The position numbers and the translations under genes are program-made. From Streptomyces sp. NRRL F-6676 (lineage in GTDB: Bacteria > Actinomycetota > Actinomycetes > Streptomycetales > Streptomycetaceae): DNA of 64,000 nt. The notes beneath the pieces are model-generated. The model ran no database searches, was not told the DNA's origin, and saw nothing but the letters and a program-made list of their open reading frames with translations. Where the stretch lies: positions 186,001 to 250,000 of the forward strand of contig NZ_JOHS01000010.1 in assembly GCF_000725625.1 (NCBI RefSeq). Direction: 5' to 3'. This document shows, one piece after another, positions 1 through 8,690 of the stretch (position 1 is its first letter; each line of letters starts with the position of its first letter).

Positions 1-899
1 GGGCGGGGGTTGAAGTCGAGCAGGTGGTAGCCGCCCGTGCCGGCGTCGCGGCGGAAGTCCAGGTCCAGGATGCCGCGGTAACCCAGCTCCGCGACCAGCC
101 GCTCCGCCAGCTCCGTCACCCGCGGGTTGACCGCCCACTCCCCGGCCGCGGTCAGCCCCGCACCGCGCGGCCAGGAACGGTGCTTGCGGCCGGACCCGCC
201 CGCGCGCAGCGCCCCGTTGCGGTCGGCGTAGCCGTGGAAGAACCAGTCGCGGTCGGGCCCCGGCGGCAAGAACGCCTGGAGCAGCAGCCGGCTGCCCGCC
301 TCGGCCGAGCGCGCGTACAGCTCCCGCGCCTCCCGCGCAGAGCGCAGCACCACCGTGCTGCGCAGCCCGCGGCCGCTCGGCAGCAGCCAGGGCCGGCTCC
401 ACTTCGCCACCACCGGCAGCCCCAGCCGCCGTACCCCGGCGACCGCCTCCGCCGCGCTCCCCGGGACGAGCGTCACCGGGTGCGGCACGCCCACCCGGGC
501 GCACACGGCGGCCAACTCCGCCTTGTCCGCGACCTGTTCGGCGAGCGCGCCGGACCCGGCGGGCAGCAGGAAGCCGGGCGCGAGCCGCTCCCGCAGCCGG
601 CTCACCGCCACCGCGCCCGCGTCGTCCATCGCGACCAGTACGGCGGGCCGGCCGACCCGCGCCGCGACCCGCCGCAGTACGGCGGCGATGTCATCGGGAC
701 GGGCGCCCGGCGCCGGCGGCGGATGCAGCCGCCGGACGAACCGTGAGCCGCGTACGGGGCTGGCGGCGCAGTCGGCGACCAGGTGCACCTCCACCCCCGC
801 CCGGCCCAGCGAGCGCACCGCGCCCAGCGTCCCGTGGTGGAAGGGGTTCCGGTCGATCCGCAGCAGAACGGCGGGGACCCGGGTGTCGAGCAGCGGCAC
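1..899 (-). CDS. ATP-grasp ligase-like protein (3' end missing, runs off the window)
   Basis: About 299 N-terminal residues are visible and the frame is still open at base 1, so the C-terminus lies outside the window. The GTG start at 899 follows a GAAGGAAAG ribosome binding site. The protein opens with a nucleotide/preATP-grasp-like segment (residues 1-60). It then has ATP-grasp core features: a VAKWSRP lysine strand near residue 147, a W-F-F-H-G-Y stretch, and near the edge DLDFRRD followed by LLDFNP, the metal-binding Asp/Asn end of the fold. ATP-grasp enzymes join a carboxylate to an amine or thiol through an acyl phosphate. Here it stands next to polysaccharide genes, so decoration of the polymer with an amino acid is possible, but the substrate is unknown. 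It is divergent from the GH26-like gene. The fold is well supported; the reaction is not. Confidence 0.75.
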   Translation of the reverse strand, partial: MPLLDTRVPAVLLRIDRNPFHHGTLGAVRSLGRAGVEVHLVADCAASPVRGSRFVRRLHPPPAPGARPDDIAAVLRRVAARVGRPAVLVAMDDAGAVAVSRLRERLAPGFLLPAGSGALAEQVADKAELAAVCARVGVPHPVTLVPGSAAEAVAGVRRLGLPVVAKWSRPWLLPSGRGLRSTVVLRSAREARELYARSAEAGSRLLLQAFLPPGPDRDWFFHGYADRNGALRAGGSGRKHRSWPRGAGLTAAGEWAVNPRVTELAERLVAELGYRGILDLDFRRDAGTGGYHLLDFNPR

Positions 900-1287
900 G
901 GTGACTTTCCTTCGGGTTCGGGAGGGGGAGAGGGCGGCGGCGGAATTCCTCGGTGGTTCTCTCAACGCGTTGTGCGGGCTTCTTTCGAGCCGGTTTCACC
1001 CGTGCGAGCGACAACGCCACCCGAAGGCCGGAACCGATGTTGGTGCGACGGGTATTCATATGACTGAGTGTCAGTAGGCGAAATCCGCCGAACGGGCAAC
1101 GGCGGAGCCCGGGAAACACCCGGACGGAACCAGAATCGGCACCAGAACCGGCACCGGAAGCAGGACCCGATCCGGCACCGGAAGCAGGACCGGAACCAGA
1201 GCCGTAAGCGCAACCAGAACCAGAACCAGAGCCACAACCAGAGTCAGAACCAGAATCAGAAACGACGACGCGGAAACAGGAGCGTGC
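900..1287. other. Divergent intergenic region with an A/C-rich short-repeat tract
   Basis: This gap separates the ATP-grasp gene (-) from the GH26-like gene (+). From about 1127 to 1262 it contains many imperfect copies of a 6-nt CAGAAC/CCGGCA-type unit, giving a purine/cytosine-skewed tract just upstream of the GH26-like start. Frames through the tract are open, but they give only Gln/Asn/Arg- or Gly/Ser-rich nonsense and have no ribosome binding site, so I do not call a gene. Promoters for both genes should lie between about 900 and 1120; I cannot place them securely. Confidence 0.6.
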
Positions 1288-2640
1288 ATGGGTGCACAGC
1301 GGCAAGGACGGGCGTGCACGGGGGTGCAGCGGAAACGGTCCCGGTTCCGGCCCGGGTCCCGACGGCCGGTGGTGGTGCTCGCCGCGGCGGTGGTCGCGTC
1401 GGTCACCCTCGCCGCGGTGCCGTGCCACGCCGCCGACCCGCCACCCCCGGCGGCGACCCCGCCGCCCGCGTCCGCCACGCCACCCGCCGCCGTGCCCGCA
1501 CCCGCCGCCGCCCCGGCACCGCGACCGCCCGCGGCCACCCCCTCGCCGGGCGCCCCGACCCCCGGCGCCACCGACGGCTCCGCCGCCGAAGAGGCCGCCC
1601 GGTGGCCCGCCTTCGGCGCCTACCTCGACTACGGCCCCCGCGGCGTGGCCCGCATGGCCGAGCTCAGCAAATGGCTCGGCGGCACCGAACTCCGCGTCGG
1701 TCACACGTACCTGCCCGGCGACCGCTGGAGCAACATCGAGGGCCCGCCCGGCTTCCTCGACGTGTGGGCGCACTGGCGGCGGCAGCAGGCCGACCGGATG
1801 CTCGTCCTCAACGTGCCGATGATGGAGCGCAACGAGGACCACGTCTCCGACGACGAGGTGCGCGCGCTGCTGCGCCGGGGCGCGGCCGGCGAGTTCGACC
1901 GGCACTTCACGGCGCTCGCCGAACGCCTGGTCGAGTTGAAGGTGCCGGACACCGTGATCGTGCTCGGCTGGGAAATGAACGGCACTACGTACACCCATCG
2001 CTGCGGGCCCGACCCGGAGAACTGGAAGAAGTACTGGAACAGAATCGTGACGGCCATGCGCGCGGTGCCGGGACAGAAATTCCGGTTCGACTTCGCGCCG
2101 AGCAGGGGCCGCGACGCCGTCCCCTGGACGGAGTGCTATCCCGGGGACGACACGGTCGACATCCTCGGCATGGACGCGTACGACCAGCCGCGCGGCCTGT
2201 CGTTCGAGGAACAGGTGAAGGAGCCGTACGGACTACAGGCGCAGGTCGATTTCGCGAAGGCGCACCACAAACCGGTGTCGTATCCGGAATGGGGGCTGTT
2301 CCGCAACGGCGACAATCCGGAATACATGCGGGGCATGCTGGACTGGATGGCCCAGCACAATCCGGCGTACAACACGCTCACCGACTACTGCCCGCACGGC
2401 GTGTGGCAATGCGACGACAACCCGAAGGCGTCCGAGGTCTACCGCTCGCTGCTCTCGCACCTGCCGCACGTCACCCCGACGCCGGCAACCCCCTCTCCCG
2501 TGCCGACCCCGGCCCCGACGCCGACCCCGGCCCCGGGTCATCCGGCGGGCTGTTCGCCGGTCAACCTCGGGGACTGGGTGGAGTACTGGCTCGGCGGCAA
2601 GCTCTGCGTGAAGTTCGACTGGTGGTCGCGCAGCCGCTGA
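1288..2640 (+). CDS. Secreted GH26-like glycoside hydrolase
   Basis: 450 aa. Residues about 20-48 form a signal peptide (basic start, hydrophobic Val/Ala run, ending PCHAAD). A Pro/Ala-rich linker follows to about residue 95, then a catalytic (beta/alpha)8 domain of about 270 residues. GWEMNG places the likely acid/base Glu at E229, and YPEWGL places the likely nucleophile at E334; this pair, with YTHRC and MDAYDQ, is typical of GH26 (beta-mannanase) and related exported Streptomyces enzymes. A Pro/Thr linker then leads to a short C-terminal piece with two cysteines and many aromatics (residues about 420-450). It probably trims or releases an extracellular polysaccharide, perhaps the product of the neighbouring cluster. 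Substrate is unproven. Confidence 0.8.
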   Translation: MGAQRQGRACTGVQRKRSRFRPGSRRPVVVLAAAVVASVTLAAVPCHAADPPPPAATPPPASATPPAAVPAPAAAPAPRPPAATPSPGAPTPGATDGSAAEEAARWPAFGAYLDYGPRGVARMAELSKWLGGTELRVGHTYLPGDRWSNIEGPPGFLDVWAHWRRQQADRMLVLNVPMMERNEDHVSDDEVRALLRRGAAGEFDRHFTALAERLVELKVPDTVIVLGWEMNGTTYTHRCGPDPENWKKYWNRIVTAMRAVPGQKFRFDFAPSRGRDAVPWTECYPGDDTVDILGMDAYDQPRGLSFEEQVKEPYGLQAQVDFAKAHHKPVSYPEWGLFRNGDNPEYMRGMLDWMAQHNPAYNTLTDYCPHGVWQCDDNPKASEVYRSLLSHLPHVTPTPATPSPVPTPAPTPTPAPGHPAGCSPVNLGDWVEYWLGGKLCVKFDWWSRSR

Positions 2641-2648
2641 GCGACCGG

Positions 2649-2720
2649 AGTGCGCGGGCGCGCGGGCGGAGGCGTACGCGGGCGTGTGGGCGGAGGCGTG
2701 CGCGGGCGGGCGGGCCGTGG
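2649..2720. repeat. Three 24-bp GC-rich tandem repeats between convergent genes
   Basis: Three units of 24 bp (2649-2672, 2673-2696, 2697-2720) share a GCGGGCG core. They fill the short gap between the GH26-like stop and the stop of the opposing acyltransferase gene. The tract could hinder convergent transcription, but no clean hairpin with a T-run is present. Confidence 0.6.
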
Positions 2721-2725
2721 TGTGG

Positions 2726-4261
2726 TCAGCCACCGTCGCCCCCGTCCTTGCCCCCGCGCTCGCGCCGGCGCCGCAGCAGCTCCTTGCCACGCCGGCGTGC
2801 GGCGACGTCGCAGAGGACCGCGCCGATCAGCGGCGCGGTGCGCCGGCGGGCCAGCAGCAGCCGCTGGTTGGCGACCGGGACGGGGCGCCAGTGGTGCTTG
2901 TACGGCTCGTCGCCGCGCAGCAGGCTCAGCGTCGTACGGCCGTCCTCCGGTCCCGTATGACGGCTGCACGCGTCGAGGAGCATCACCGCGACGTCCGCCT
3001 TGCGCTCGCGCAGCCGGGGGTGGGCGCCGTAGAGGTAGCCGCCGGCCAGGCGCCGGGACAGCAGCGTGAGGTCGACGGCGGCCACGTCGCCGTCGAGGCG
3101 GAACTCGGTCACCACCGCGTCCCCGTCACGCACCATCGGCACGACCGCCCGCACCAGGTGCGCGGCGAACCGGTCCGTGAGGTGCTCCGCCGTCACCTTC
3201 CGGCCGCGCCACTGCAACCGGTGCAGCTCCAGCAGCCGGTGCAGCGCCGCGTCGACCCCGTCCGGCGGCACGACCGTACGCTCCACGCCGAGCGCGTCCA
3301 GCTTGCGGAGCTTGGCGCGCACGCGCTGCGCCTTGCCGGAGGGGAGGCGGGCGACCAGCCCTGCCATGGGGGCGGCGGGCAGCTCCAGGCAGAGCGAGTC
3401 CTCCAGGCGCCGGCGGGGGCCGCGCCAGAGGTCGTAGACCTGTTCGACGGCACCGCCGGGCCGCACCTCGCGGAAGTCGATCACCGCGGTGCGGGCGGCG
3501 GCGGCCAGGCCCTCGGCGAGCGCGGCGGCGGCGGGGTCGGCGTACTCGTCGTCGAGCAGGACGTCGGCGTAGTCCGAGAGGGCGCCGCCGAGCGGCACGA
3601 GGGCGGGCACGGGCCCGCGCACCCGCGTCAACGGGGCGACGGCACGCAACTCGCCCCCGTCCCGCACGACGACGAGCCGCAGCCGGCCGCGGCGCCCGTA
3701 CGACAGCCACCAGGAGTACGCCCAGGCGTGACTCTGGAACGGCGTCGCACTCTCGCACCGCCGGTGCAACCGCCCCCACGCGGGCGCGAGCGAGGCGAAC
3801 GCCTGGGTGTCCCGCACGACGTCGACGACGAGCCGGCGCCCGCCGGTTCGCGCGGGCGGCCGAGGGGCCGGGGGCCCGGCCGACGGACCGGCTCCGACGG
3901 CGGCCGTGGCGGTCCACGGCCCGACTTCCGCGGTGGCCTCGGCGGCCGACGAGCCCGCCGCCAGGGCCGACGAGTCCGCCGCCATGGCCGACGTGGTGGC
4001 CTGCGGGCCGGTCTCAGTGGCGGTTTCGGTGTCCGACGGGTTGGTTGCGGCTTCGGACGCGGGCCTGGCTCCGGAGTCCGCCTCGGCCTCGGAACCGGGC
4101 TCCGGTCCGGCCCCGGCGTCGGCCTCGGCCCCCGCCCCGGGCTTCCGCCCTGACCCGGCCTCGGGCGTGGACCCGGTTCCGGGCTCCGGCCCGCCCCCGC
4201 GCACCGTCACCGGCGGGCGCTCCGAATGCCGGGCTAGCCCCGTGCGCACCGTGGAGCTCAC
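2726..4261 (-). CDS. GNAT-fold acyltransferase (CelD/BcsL-like) with a long disordered N-terminus
   Basis: 511 aa. The GTG start at 4261 overlaps the TGA stop of the Wzz-like gene as GTGA, which fixes the start by translational coupling. Residues 1 to about 135 are a low-complexity linker rich in Gly, Pro, Ala, Glu and Ser. The folded part (about 140-500) matches the Acetyltransf_6 (BioF2-like) family found in polysaccharide clusters: FQSHAWAYSWW near its start, YADVLLDD, KLRKLDALGV, LHRLQWRGR, and GGYLYGAHP followed by LLRGDEPYK. Family members transfer acyl groups onto sugars, or amino acids from charged tRNA. As last gene of the polysaccharide operon it probably modifies the polymer or a precursor in the cytoplasm. 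The acyl donor cannot be read from sequence. Confidence 0.8.
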   Translation of the reverse strand: MSSTVRTGLARHSERPPVTVRGGGPEPGTGSTPEAGSGRKPGAGAEADAGAGPEPGSEAEADSGARPASEAATNPSDTETATETGPQATTSAMAADSSALAAGSSAAEATAEVGPWTATAAVGAGPSAGPPAPRPPARTGGRRLVVDVVRDTQAFASLAPAWGRLHRRCESATPFQSHAWAYSWWLSYGRRGRLRLVVVRDGGELRAVAPLTRVRGPVPALVPLGGALSDYADVLLDDEYADPAAAALAEGLAAAARTAVIDFREVRPGGAVEQVYDLWRGPRRRLEDSLCLELPAAPMAGLVARLPSGKAQRVRAKLRKLDALGVERTVVPPDGVDAALHRLLELHRLQWRGRKVTAEHLTDRFAAHLVRAVVPMVRDGDAVVTEFRLDGDVAAVDLTLLSRRLAGGYLYGAHPRLRERKADVAVMLLDACSRHTGPEDGRTTLSLLRGDEPYKHHWRPVPVANQRLLLARRRTAPLIGAVLCDVAARRRGKELLRRRRERGGKDGGDGG

Positions 4262-4917
4262 AGCTGGCCGTGGACGTCGGCGGCCGGGGCCGGGCTGGGG
4301 ACCGAGGCGGGGCGGGGTGGGTCCTCGGGGGTGCGGCGGGGGCGGACCAGGAGGGCCAGGCCGCCGAGGAGGCCGCCCGCGCCCACCCCGACCAGCCCGG
4401 TGAGCGGCGCGGACGGCGAGGACGGCGCCGTCGGCTCGACCGCGCGGGAGAAGTTCACCAGCTTCACGTGCGTACTGGACTGCGTGTCGTTCGCGTGCCG
4501 GGTCAGCGAGCGCGCCACCGCGTTGGCGATGTCGGCGGCCAGGTCGGGCCGCGCGGACGTGGCCGTGACCGAGATCATCGGCGCGTCCGGCGAGGTCGCC
4601 GCCCGCACGCTGCTCCGCAGCGTCGACACCGGCACCCCCGCCCACACCTGCGCGTCCCCCAGCACCGCGAGCTGCGTGGCGACCCGCCCGTACGCCTGCG
4701 CGAACCCGGTCGCCGAGGCCGGGTCGGACTTCTCGGTCGGCACGGCGACGACATAGCTGGAGGCGCTGTACTCCGGGGCCCGCAGCTCCCCGTACGCCCC
4801 GCCGGCGAGCCCGCCGCACAGGACGCCGGCCGCGACCAGCGTCCACGGCGGCAGCGCCTTGACGCGCGTCGGCAGCGCGCCTGCGAAGCGGCGCTTTCGG
4901 GTGGGATTCTCGGTCAT
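4258..4917 (-). CDS. Wzz-like polysaccharide chain-length/co-polymerase protein
   Basis: 219 aa. The ATG at 4917 overlaps the stop of the upstream glycosyltransferase gene as ATGA. One membrane segment lies near residues 24-45, and a second at about 180-200 (GLVGVGAGGLLGGLALLV). Between them is an extracytoplasmic domain with the YSASSYVVAVP and FAQAYGRVATQLAVLGD stretches usual for actinobacterial Wzz/PCP relatives. There is no C-terminal tyrosine-kinase domain; the tail after the second segment is a short Pro-rich stretch. Such proteins set chain length or couple polymerisation to export. Its place between a glycosyltransferase and an acyltransferase fits a Wzx/Wzy-type pathway. Confidence 0.78.
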   Translation of the reverse strand: MTENPTRKRRFAGALPTRVKALPPWTLVAAGVLCGGLAGGAYGELRAPEYSASSYVVAVPTEKSDPASATGFAQAYGRVATQLAVLGDAQVWAGVPVSTLRSSVRAATSPDAPMISVTATSARPDLAADIANAVARSLTRHANDTQSSTHVKLVNFSRAVEPTAPSSPSAPLTGLVGVGAGGLLGGLALLVRPRRTPEDPPRPASVPSPAPAADVHGQL

Positions 4918-6056
4918 CGGGAACTCGCTCCTGCTGGTGTGGGACGGGCGACGGCGGCCGCGTACACGCCCATCAGGCGGGCGGCGCTGCGCGTGACGCA
5001 GTAGTGGTGGGCGGCGTCCGCCGGTTCGCGCGGGAGCGCACCCCGGGCGCGGACGTCGTTGACAGCGCGTGCGAAGGACTCGGGGGCGCATTCGACGCGC
5101 TCCGCGCCTCCCGCCGCGCCCGGCGGCAGATCCTCGATCGCCGGGCAGGACACGTACCGCACGGGCAGTCCCGCCGCGAGCGCCTCGACGGGCGCGAGCC
5201 CGAACGCCTCCTCGGGCGACGGCGAGGCGAACAGGTCCATCGCGGCGAGCAACGACGGCAGGTCGGGGCCGGGCGTACCGTCGGGCACGACGGGCCGCTC
5301 CCCGGCGAACAGCACCCGCTCCCCGACCCCGGCCCGCCGCGCCGCATCCCGCAGCGCGCCCTCCTCGGGTCCGGCGCCGACCAGCAGCAGCCGTACGTCA
5401 CCGGGCAGCAGCGCGAGCGCGTCGACGAGGACGTCGAACCGCTTGCCCGGCGCGAGCCGCCCGACGCCGCCGACGACGTACGCGTCCGGCGGCAGCCCCA
5501 GCTCCCGCCGGGTGTGCGCCCGGCGCTCCGCGTCGAAGCGGAAGAGAGCGGCGTCGATGCCGTTCGGCACGACCTCGATGCGCGGCGCCGGCACGCCCCA
5601 CCGCTCGAGCCGGTCGGCGACGGTGGGGGAGACGGCGACCGTGGTCCGGCCCAGCCGCTCGCCCGCCAGGTACAGCGCGCGCACCCCGGCGCCCAGCGCA
5701 CGGCCCTCCAACTGCGAGTCGCCGAGCGAGTGTTCGGTGGCGACGACGGCCCGGACGCCGGCCAGCCGCGCGGCGATCCGCCCGTAGAGGCAGGCCCGGT
5801 AGAGGTGCGTGTGGACGAGGTCGTAGCCGCCGCGCCGGACGAGCCGGACCAGGCGCGGCAGCGCGGACAGGTCGCGGTTGCCGGCCATCCCGAGGTGATG
5901 CACGCGCACCCCGTCGGCGGCGAGCCCGGCGGCGACCGGGCCCGGGTTGGTGAGCGTGACGACCTCGCAGGTCACGGGCAGATGGCGGAGCAGCAGCCGC
6001 AGCTGCTGTTCGGCGCCGCCGACGCCGAGCCCGGTGATGACGTGCAGGACCCGCAT
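4914..6056 (-). CDS. GT4-family glycosyltransferase
   Basis: 380 aa, start ATG at 6056. The N-terminal half opens with MRVLHVITGLGVGGAEQQ, the classic glycine-rich acceptor-side loop of GT4 enzymes. The C-terminal half has VVPNGID, VGRLAPGKRFDVLVDAL and the E-x7-E motif region SPSPEEAFGLAPVEALAAG. It is a cytoplasmic, retaining, GT-B-fold enzyme that adds a sugar from a nucleotide sugar to a lipid-linked intermediate. It lies 5 bp after the polysaccharide deacetylase gene and overlaps the Wzz-like gene, so it is in the same operon. Sugar specificity is unknown. Confidence 0.9.
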   Translation of the reverse strand: MRVLHVITGLGVGGAEQQLRLLLRHLPVTCEVVTLTNPGPVAAGLAADGVRVHHLGMAGNRDLSALPRLVRLVRRGGYDLVHTHLYRACLYGRIAARLAGVRAVVATEHSLGDSQLEGRALGAGVRALYLAGERLGRTTVAVSPTVADRLERWGVPAPRIEVVPNGIDAALFRFDAERRAHTRRELGLPPDAYVVGGVGRLAPGKRFDVLVDALALLPGDVRLLLVGAGPEEGALRDAARRAGVGERVLFAGERPVVPDGTPGPDLPSLLAAMDLFASPSPEEAFGLAPVEALAAGLPVRYVSCPAIEDLPPGAAGGAERVECAPESFARAVNDVRARGALPREPADAAHHYCVTRSAARLMGVYAAAVARPTPAGASSR

Positions 6057-6061
6057 CGCGG

Positions 6062-6877
6062 TCACACCCCCTCGGCGGGGCGGCGGCGCCACCGGTGCAG
6101 CCGGCGCTTGAGCGCCAGCCGCAGCGGCGTGTCGCGCTCGCCGACGTGCAGCCTCGGCAGCGCGAACGGCCCGGTCAGCGGGCCGGGGTCGATGGCGCAC
6201 CCGTACACGTACCCCGCGTCCCGTACGGCGTCGGCGACCCGGCGGTCGACCGTCCCGTACGGGTAGCAGAAGCCCGGCACGTGCGCCCCGACCAGTTCCG
6301 AGAGCGCCGCCCGGCTGTCCGCGATCTCGGCGCGCAGGGTGTCGTCGTCGACGCGGGTGAGGTCGAGGTGGGTGAGCCCGTGCGAGCCGATCTCGATGCC
6401 GTCGGCCGCGGCGGCCTCCCGGATGCCGGCCGCGTCCAGCAGCGGCTTGCGCGGGCCCAGCGGATCCCAGGCGTTGTCGCCGCCGAGCCGCCCGGGCAGG
6501 ACGTAGAGGGTGGCGCCGAAGCCGTGCCGGCGCAGCAGCGGCAGCGCGGCGGAGACGAAGTCGGCGTACCCGTCGTCGAAAGTGAGCCCCACGAGCCCCG
6601 CGCCCGCGCCGCGCGCGCGGGCGGTCAGCAGCTCGGCCACGCCCACCCCGCGCAGACCCCGGCGGCGCAGCGCGCCGAGCTGCTGGTCGAGCCGCCCGGG
6701 GGAGACGGTGACGCGGTACGGGTCGTCGGAGCAGTCGCCCACCGAGTGGTACATGGCGATCCACGGCACGGCGGGGGCGCCCGCGCGGAAGGCGGGGACC
6801 GGACGGGAGGCGGGAACGGCGCGGGTGGTCGAGGGAGCGGGCGCGGCGGTGCGCGTGGCGTCAGCGGGCACGGACAT
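6062..6877 (-). CDS. Polysaccharide deacetylase (NodB homology, CE4)
   Basis: 271 aa. The ATG at 6877 lies inside the end of the flippase gene (17-nt overlap). NodB motifs are clear: AMYHSVGD, motif 1 LTFDDGYADF with the Asp pair, motif 2 SHGLTHLDLT with the zinc histidines, and FCYPYG. CE4 enzymes remove N-acetyl groups from amino sugars. No strong signal peptide is visible (N-terminus Pro/Ala/Arg-rich), so it may act inside the cell on lipid-linked intermediates, or the N-terminus may be misassigned. Its presence suggests that the polymer contains GlcNAc or GalNAc that becomes partly deacetylated. Confidence 0.88.
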   Translation of the reverse strand: MSVPADATRTAAPAPSTTRAVPASRPVPAFRAGAPAVPWIAMYHSVGDCSDDPYRVTVSPGRLDQQLGALRRRGLRGVGVAELLTARARGAGAGLVGLTFDDGYADFVSAALPLLRRHGFGATLYVLPGRLGGDNAWDPLGPRKPLLDAAGIREAAAADGIEIGSHGLTHLDLTRVDDDTLRAEIADSRAALSELVGAHVPGFCYPYGTVDRRVADAVRDAGYVYGCAIDPGPLTGPFALPRLHVGERDTPLRLALKRRLHRWRRRPAEGV

Positions 6878-8690
6878 GGGCGAGCCTCCGGGTGACGGAG
6901 CGGGTGACGGAGCGGACGGCGGGGGCGACCGCCTGGGCGCCGAGCGCCCAGGCGACCAGGACGAACACGACGGCCACGACCGCCGAGCCGACGGCCAGGC
7001 CCAGCAGGGGCGAGTCCACGCGGCTCGCGCAGAACGTGCCCAGCGCGGCGGCCACCAGCGCGGCCCGCACCGGCCGGCCGATCTCGGTGAGCACCGCGCG
7101 GATCCGGATCGGCACGCTCCGCGCGCCCATCCCGTACAGCAGGACACCGGCGCTGAGCGTGACCCCGGCCGCGTTGGCGGCGGCGATCCCGCACACCCCC
7201 CAGGAGCCGACCGTCAGCACGCCGAGCCAGGAGGTGACGGCGACGCCCGCGGCCATCGCGAACATCGGGTACCAGGTGGGCCGGCCGCCCGAGAAGTACG
7301 AGCGGGCCAGTGCGCCCACCAGGGTGTGCCCGAGCAGCCCGAGCGCGTAGACCCGCATCACGGCGGCGGTCGCCTCGGTGTCCCGCGCGGTGAACGCGCC
7401 GCGCTGGAAGAGGAGTTCGGTGATCTGCGGGGCGCACGCGACCACGGCGGCGGCGCCCACCAGGACCGTGCACGACACCAGCGCGAGGTCCCGCTCCACG
7501 CGCCCCCGCGCGCGCTCGGTGTCGCCCTCGGCCAGCGCCTGCGCCACCACCGGGAAGGTGACGGTGCACAGCATCAGCGCGATCACCATGGGCATCTGGG
7601 CGACCTTCTGCGCGTAGTTGAGGTGCGAGATGGCCCCGGCGGGCAGCGAGGACCCCAGGAACCGCTCGACGAGCACCTGTGACTGCCGGGCCAGGGCGAA
7701 CATCAGCACGGTGGAGATGGCGGCGAGGTCGACGGAGGAGCGGAGGGGGCTGGCCGGTTCGGTGCGGGCCCGGTCGGCCGCGTCGGGCGCGTCGGCCGTC
7801 CTGTCCGCGTCGGACCCGTCGGTCGCCTTAACTGCATTGGTCGCATTGGTCGCATTGGTCGCATGGGTCGCGGCGGGCGGGGCGGGCGGGGCGGCCGCCG
7901 TTCCCGCGTCTCCCGCCCGCAGCCGGTGCCACAGCGACGGCACCTGTACGGCCGCCATGAGCAGACCGCCGACCGCGACCCCGGCCGCCGCCGACCGCAC
8001 ACCCCAGTCGGCCCCGAGCAGGAACATCGCCGCGATGATGGCGGCGTTGTAGGCGACGTAGATCGCGGCCGGTGCCACGAACCGCCGGTGGGCGCGGAGC
8101 GCCGCGCTGCAATACCCGGCCAGCCCGAAGCTCAGGACACAGGTCGCCGTCAGCCGCGTGCAGTCCACCGCGAGCGCGGGGTCGGGCAGTCCGGGCGCGA
8201 GCGCCGCGACGAGGTACGGCGCCCCCACGATCAGCAGCGCGGACACGGCGAGGAACGCCGGTACCAGGCGCGGCAGGGTCGTGCGGACCAGAGCGCGCAC
8301 CGGATCGTCCACGCCCCCTTGCGCCCTGCGCGCCAGCGCGCGGCTGAACGCCGGTACGAGGACGAACGCGAGCCCGTCCTCGATCAGCAGCGTCGCCGCG
8401 AACTCCGGCACCGTCCAGGCCACCAGGAACGCGTCCGTCTCCGGTCCGGCGCCGAACAACCGGGCGAGCGCCTGGTCGCGACCGAGCCCGAACACCGCCC
8501 CCGCGATCGACAGGCCGATGGTGACGAGGGCGGCCTTGGCGAGGAACCGTCCGGTGGCGGGGCCGAGCCCGGAGGGCTTCGCGTCGGTCGCCGCACGGGC
8601 GGTGGGGACGGGCGCGACTCCGGTGGCGGCACCGGTGGCGTCTTCGCCGCTGTCGGCGCCGGTGGCTGTGTGGGGCGGGGTCACCGTCAT
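6861..8690 (-). CDS. MurJ/MviN-family lipid-linked oligosaccharide flippase
   Basis: 609 aa polytopic membrane protein. The ATG at 8690 overlaps the stop of the ligase gene as ATGA. MATE/MviN features include GLGRDQALARLFGAG near residues 70-85, ETDAFLVAWTVPEF, and a second-half HLNYAQKVAQMPMVIAL. Many hydrophobic segments (about 13-14) are visible. Between the two halves sits a long Ala/Asp/Thr-rich cytoplasmic loop with Asn-Ala-Thr repeats encoded by four 9-bp tandem units at 7834-7869. MurJ proteins flip undecaprenyl-linked precursors. In this operon it fills the slot a Wzx flippase would normally take, so its cargo is probably the polysaccharide repeat unit rather than lipid II. Confidence 0.88.
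   Translation of the reverse strand: MTVTPPHTATGADSGEDATGAATGVAPVPTARAATDAKPSGLGPATGRFLAKAALVTIGLSIAGAVFGLGRDQALARLFGAGPETDAFLVAWTVPEFAATLLIEDGLAFVLVPAFSRALARRAQGGVDDPVRALVRTTLPRLVPAFLAVSALLIVGAPYLVAALAPGLPDPALAVDCTRLTATCVLSFGLAGYCSAALRAHRRFVAPAAIYVAYNAAIIAAMFLLGADWGVRSAAAGVAVGGLLMAAVQVPSLWHRLRAGDAGTAAAPPAPPAATHATNATNATNAVKATDGSDADRTADAPDAADRARTEPASPLRSSVDLAAISTVLMFALARQSQVLVERFLGSSLPAGAISHLNYAQKVAQMPMVIALMLCTVTFPVVAQALAEGDTERARGRVERDLALVSCTVLVGAAAVVACAPQITELLFQRGAFTARDTEATAAVMRVYALGLLGHTLVGALARSYFSGGRPTWYPMFAMAAGVAVTSWLGVLTVGSWGVCGIAAANAAGVTLSAGVLLYGMGARSVPIRIRAVLTEIGRPVRAALVAAALGTFCASRVDSPLLGLAVGSAVVAVVFVLVAWALGAQAVAPAVRSVTRSVTRRLAHVRAR
7834..7869. repeat. Four 9-bp tandem repeats inside the flippase gene
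   Basis: Units GCATTGGTC at 7834-7842, 7843-7851 and 7852-7860, and a variant GCATGGGTC at 7861-7869. In the coding direction they give Asn-Ala-Thr repeats in the central cytoplasmic loop. The unit is a multiple of three, so copy-number change keeps the reading frame. Confidence 0.85.

Noticed and set aside
1068..1287. Small open frame through the A/C-rich tract
   Set aside because: No ribosome binding site, repetitive Asn/Gln/Arg product, and it runs out of frame into the GH26-like gene.
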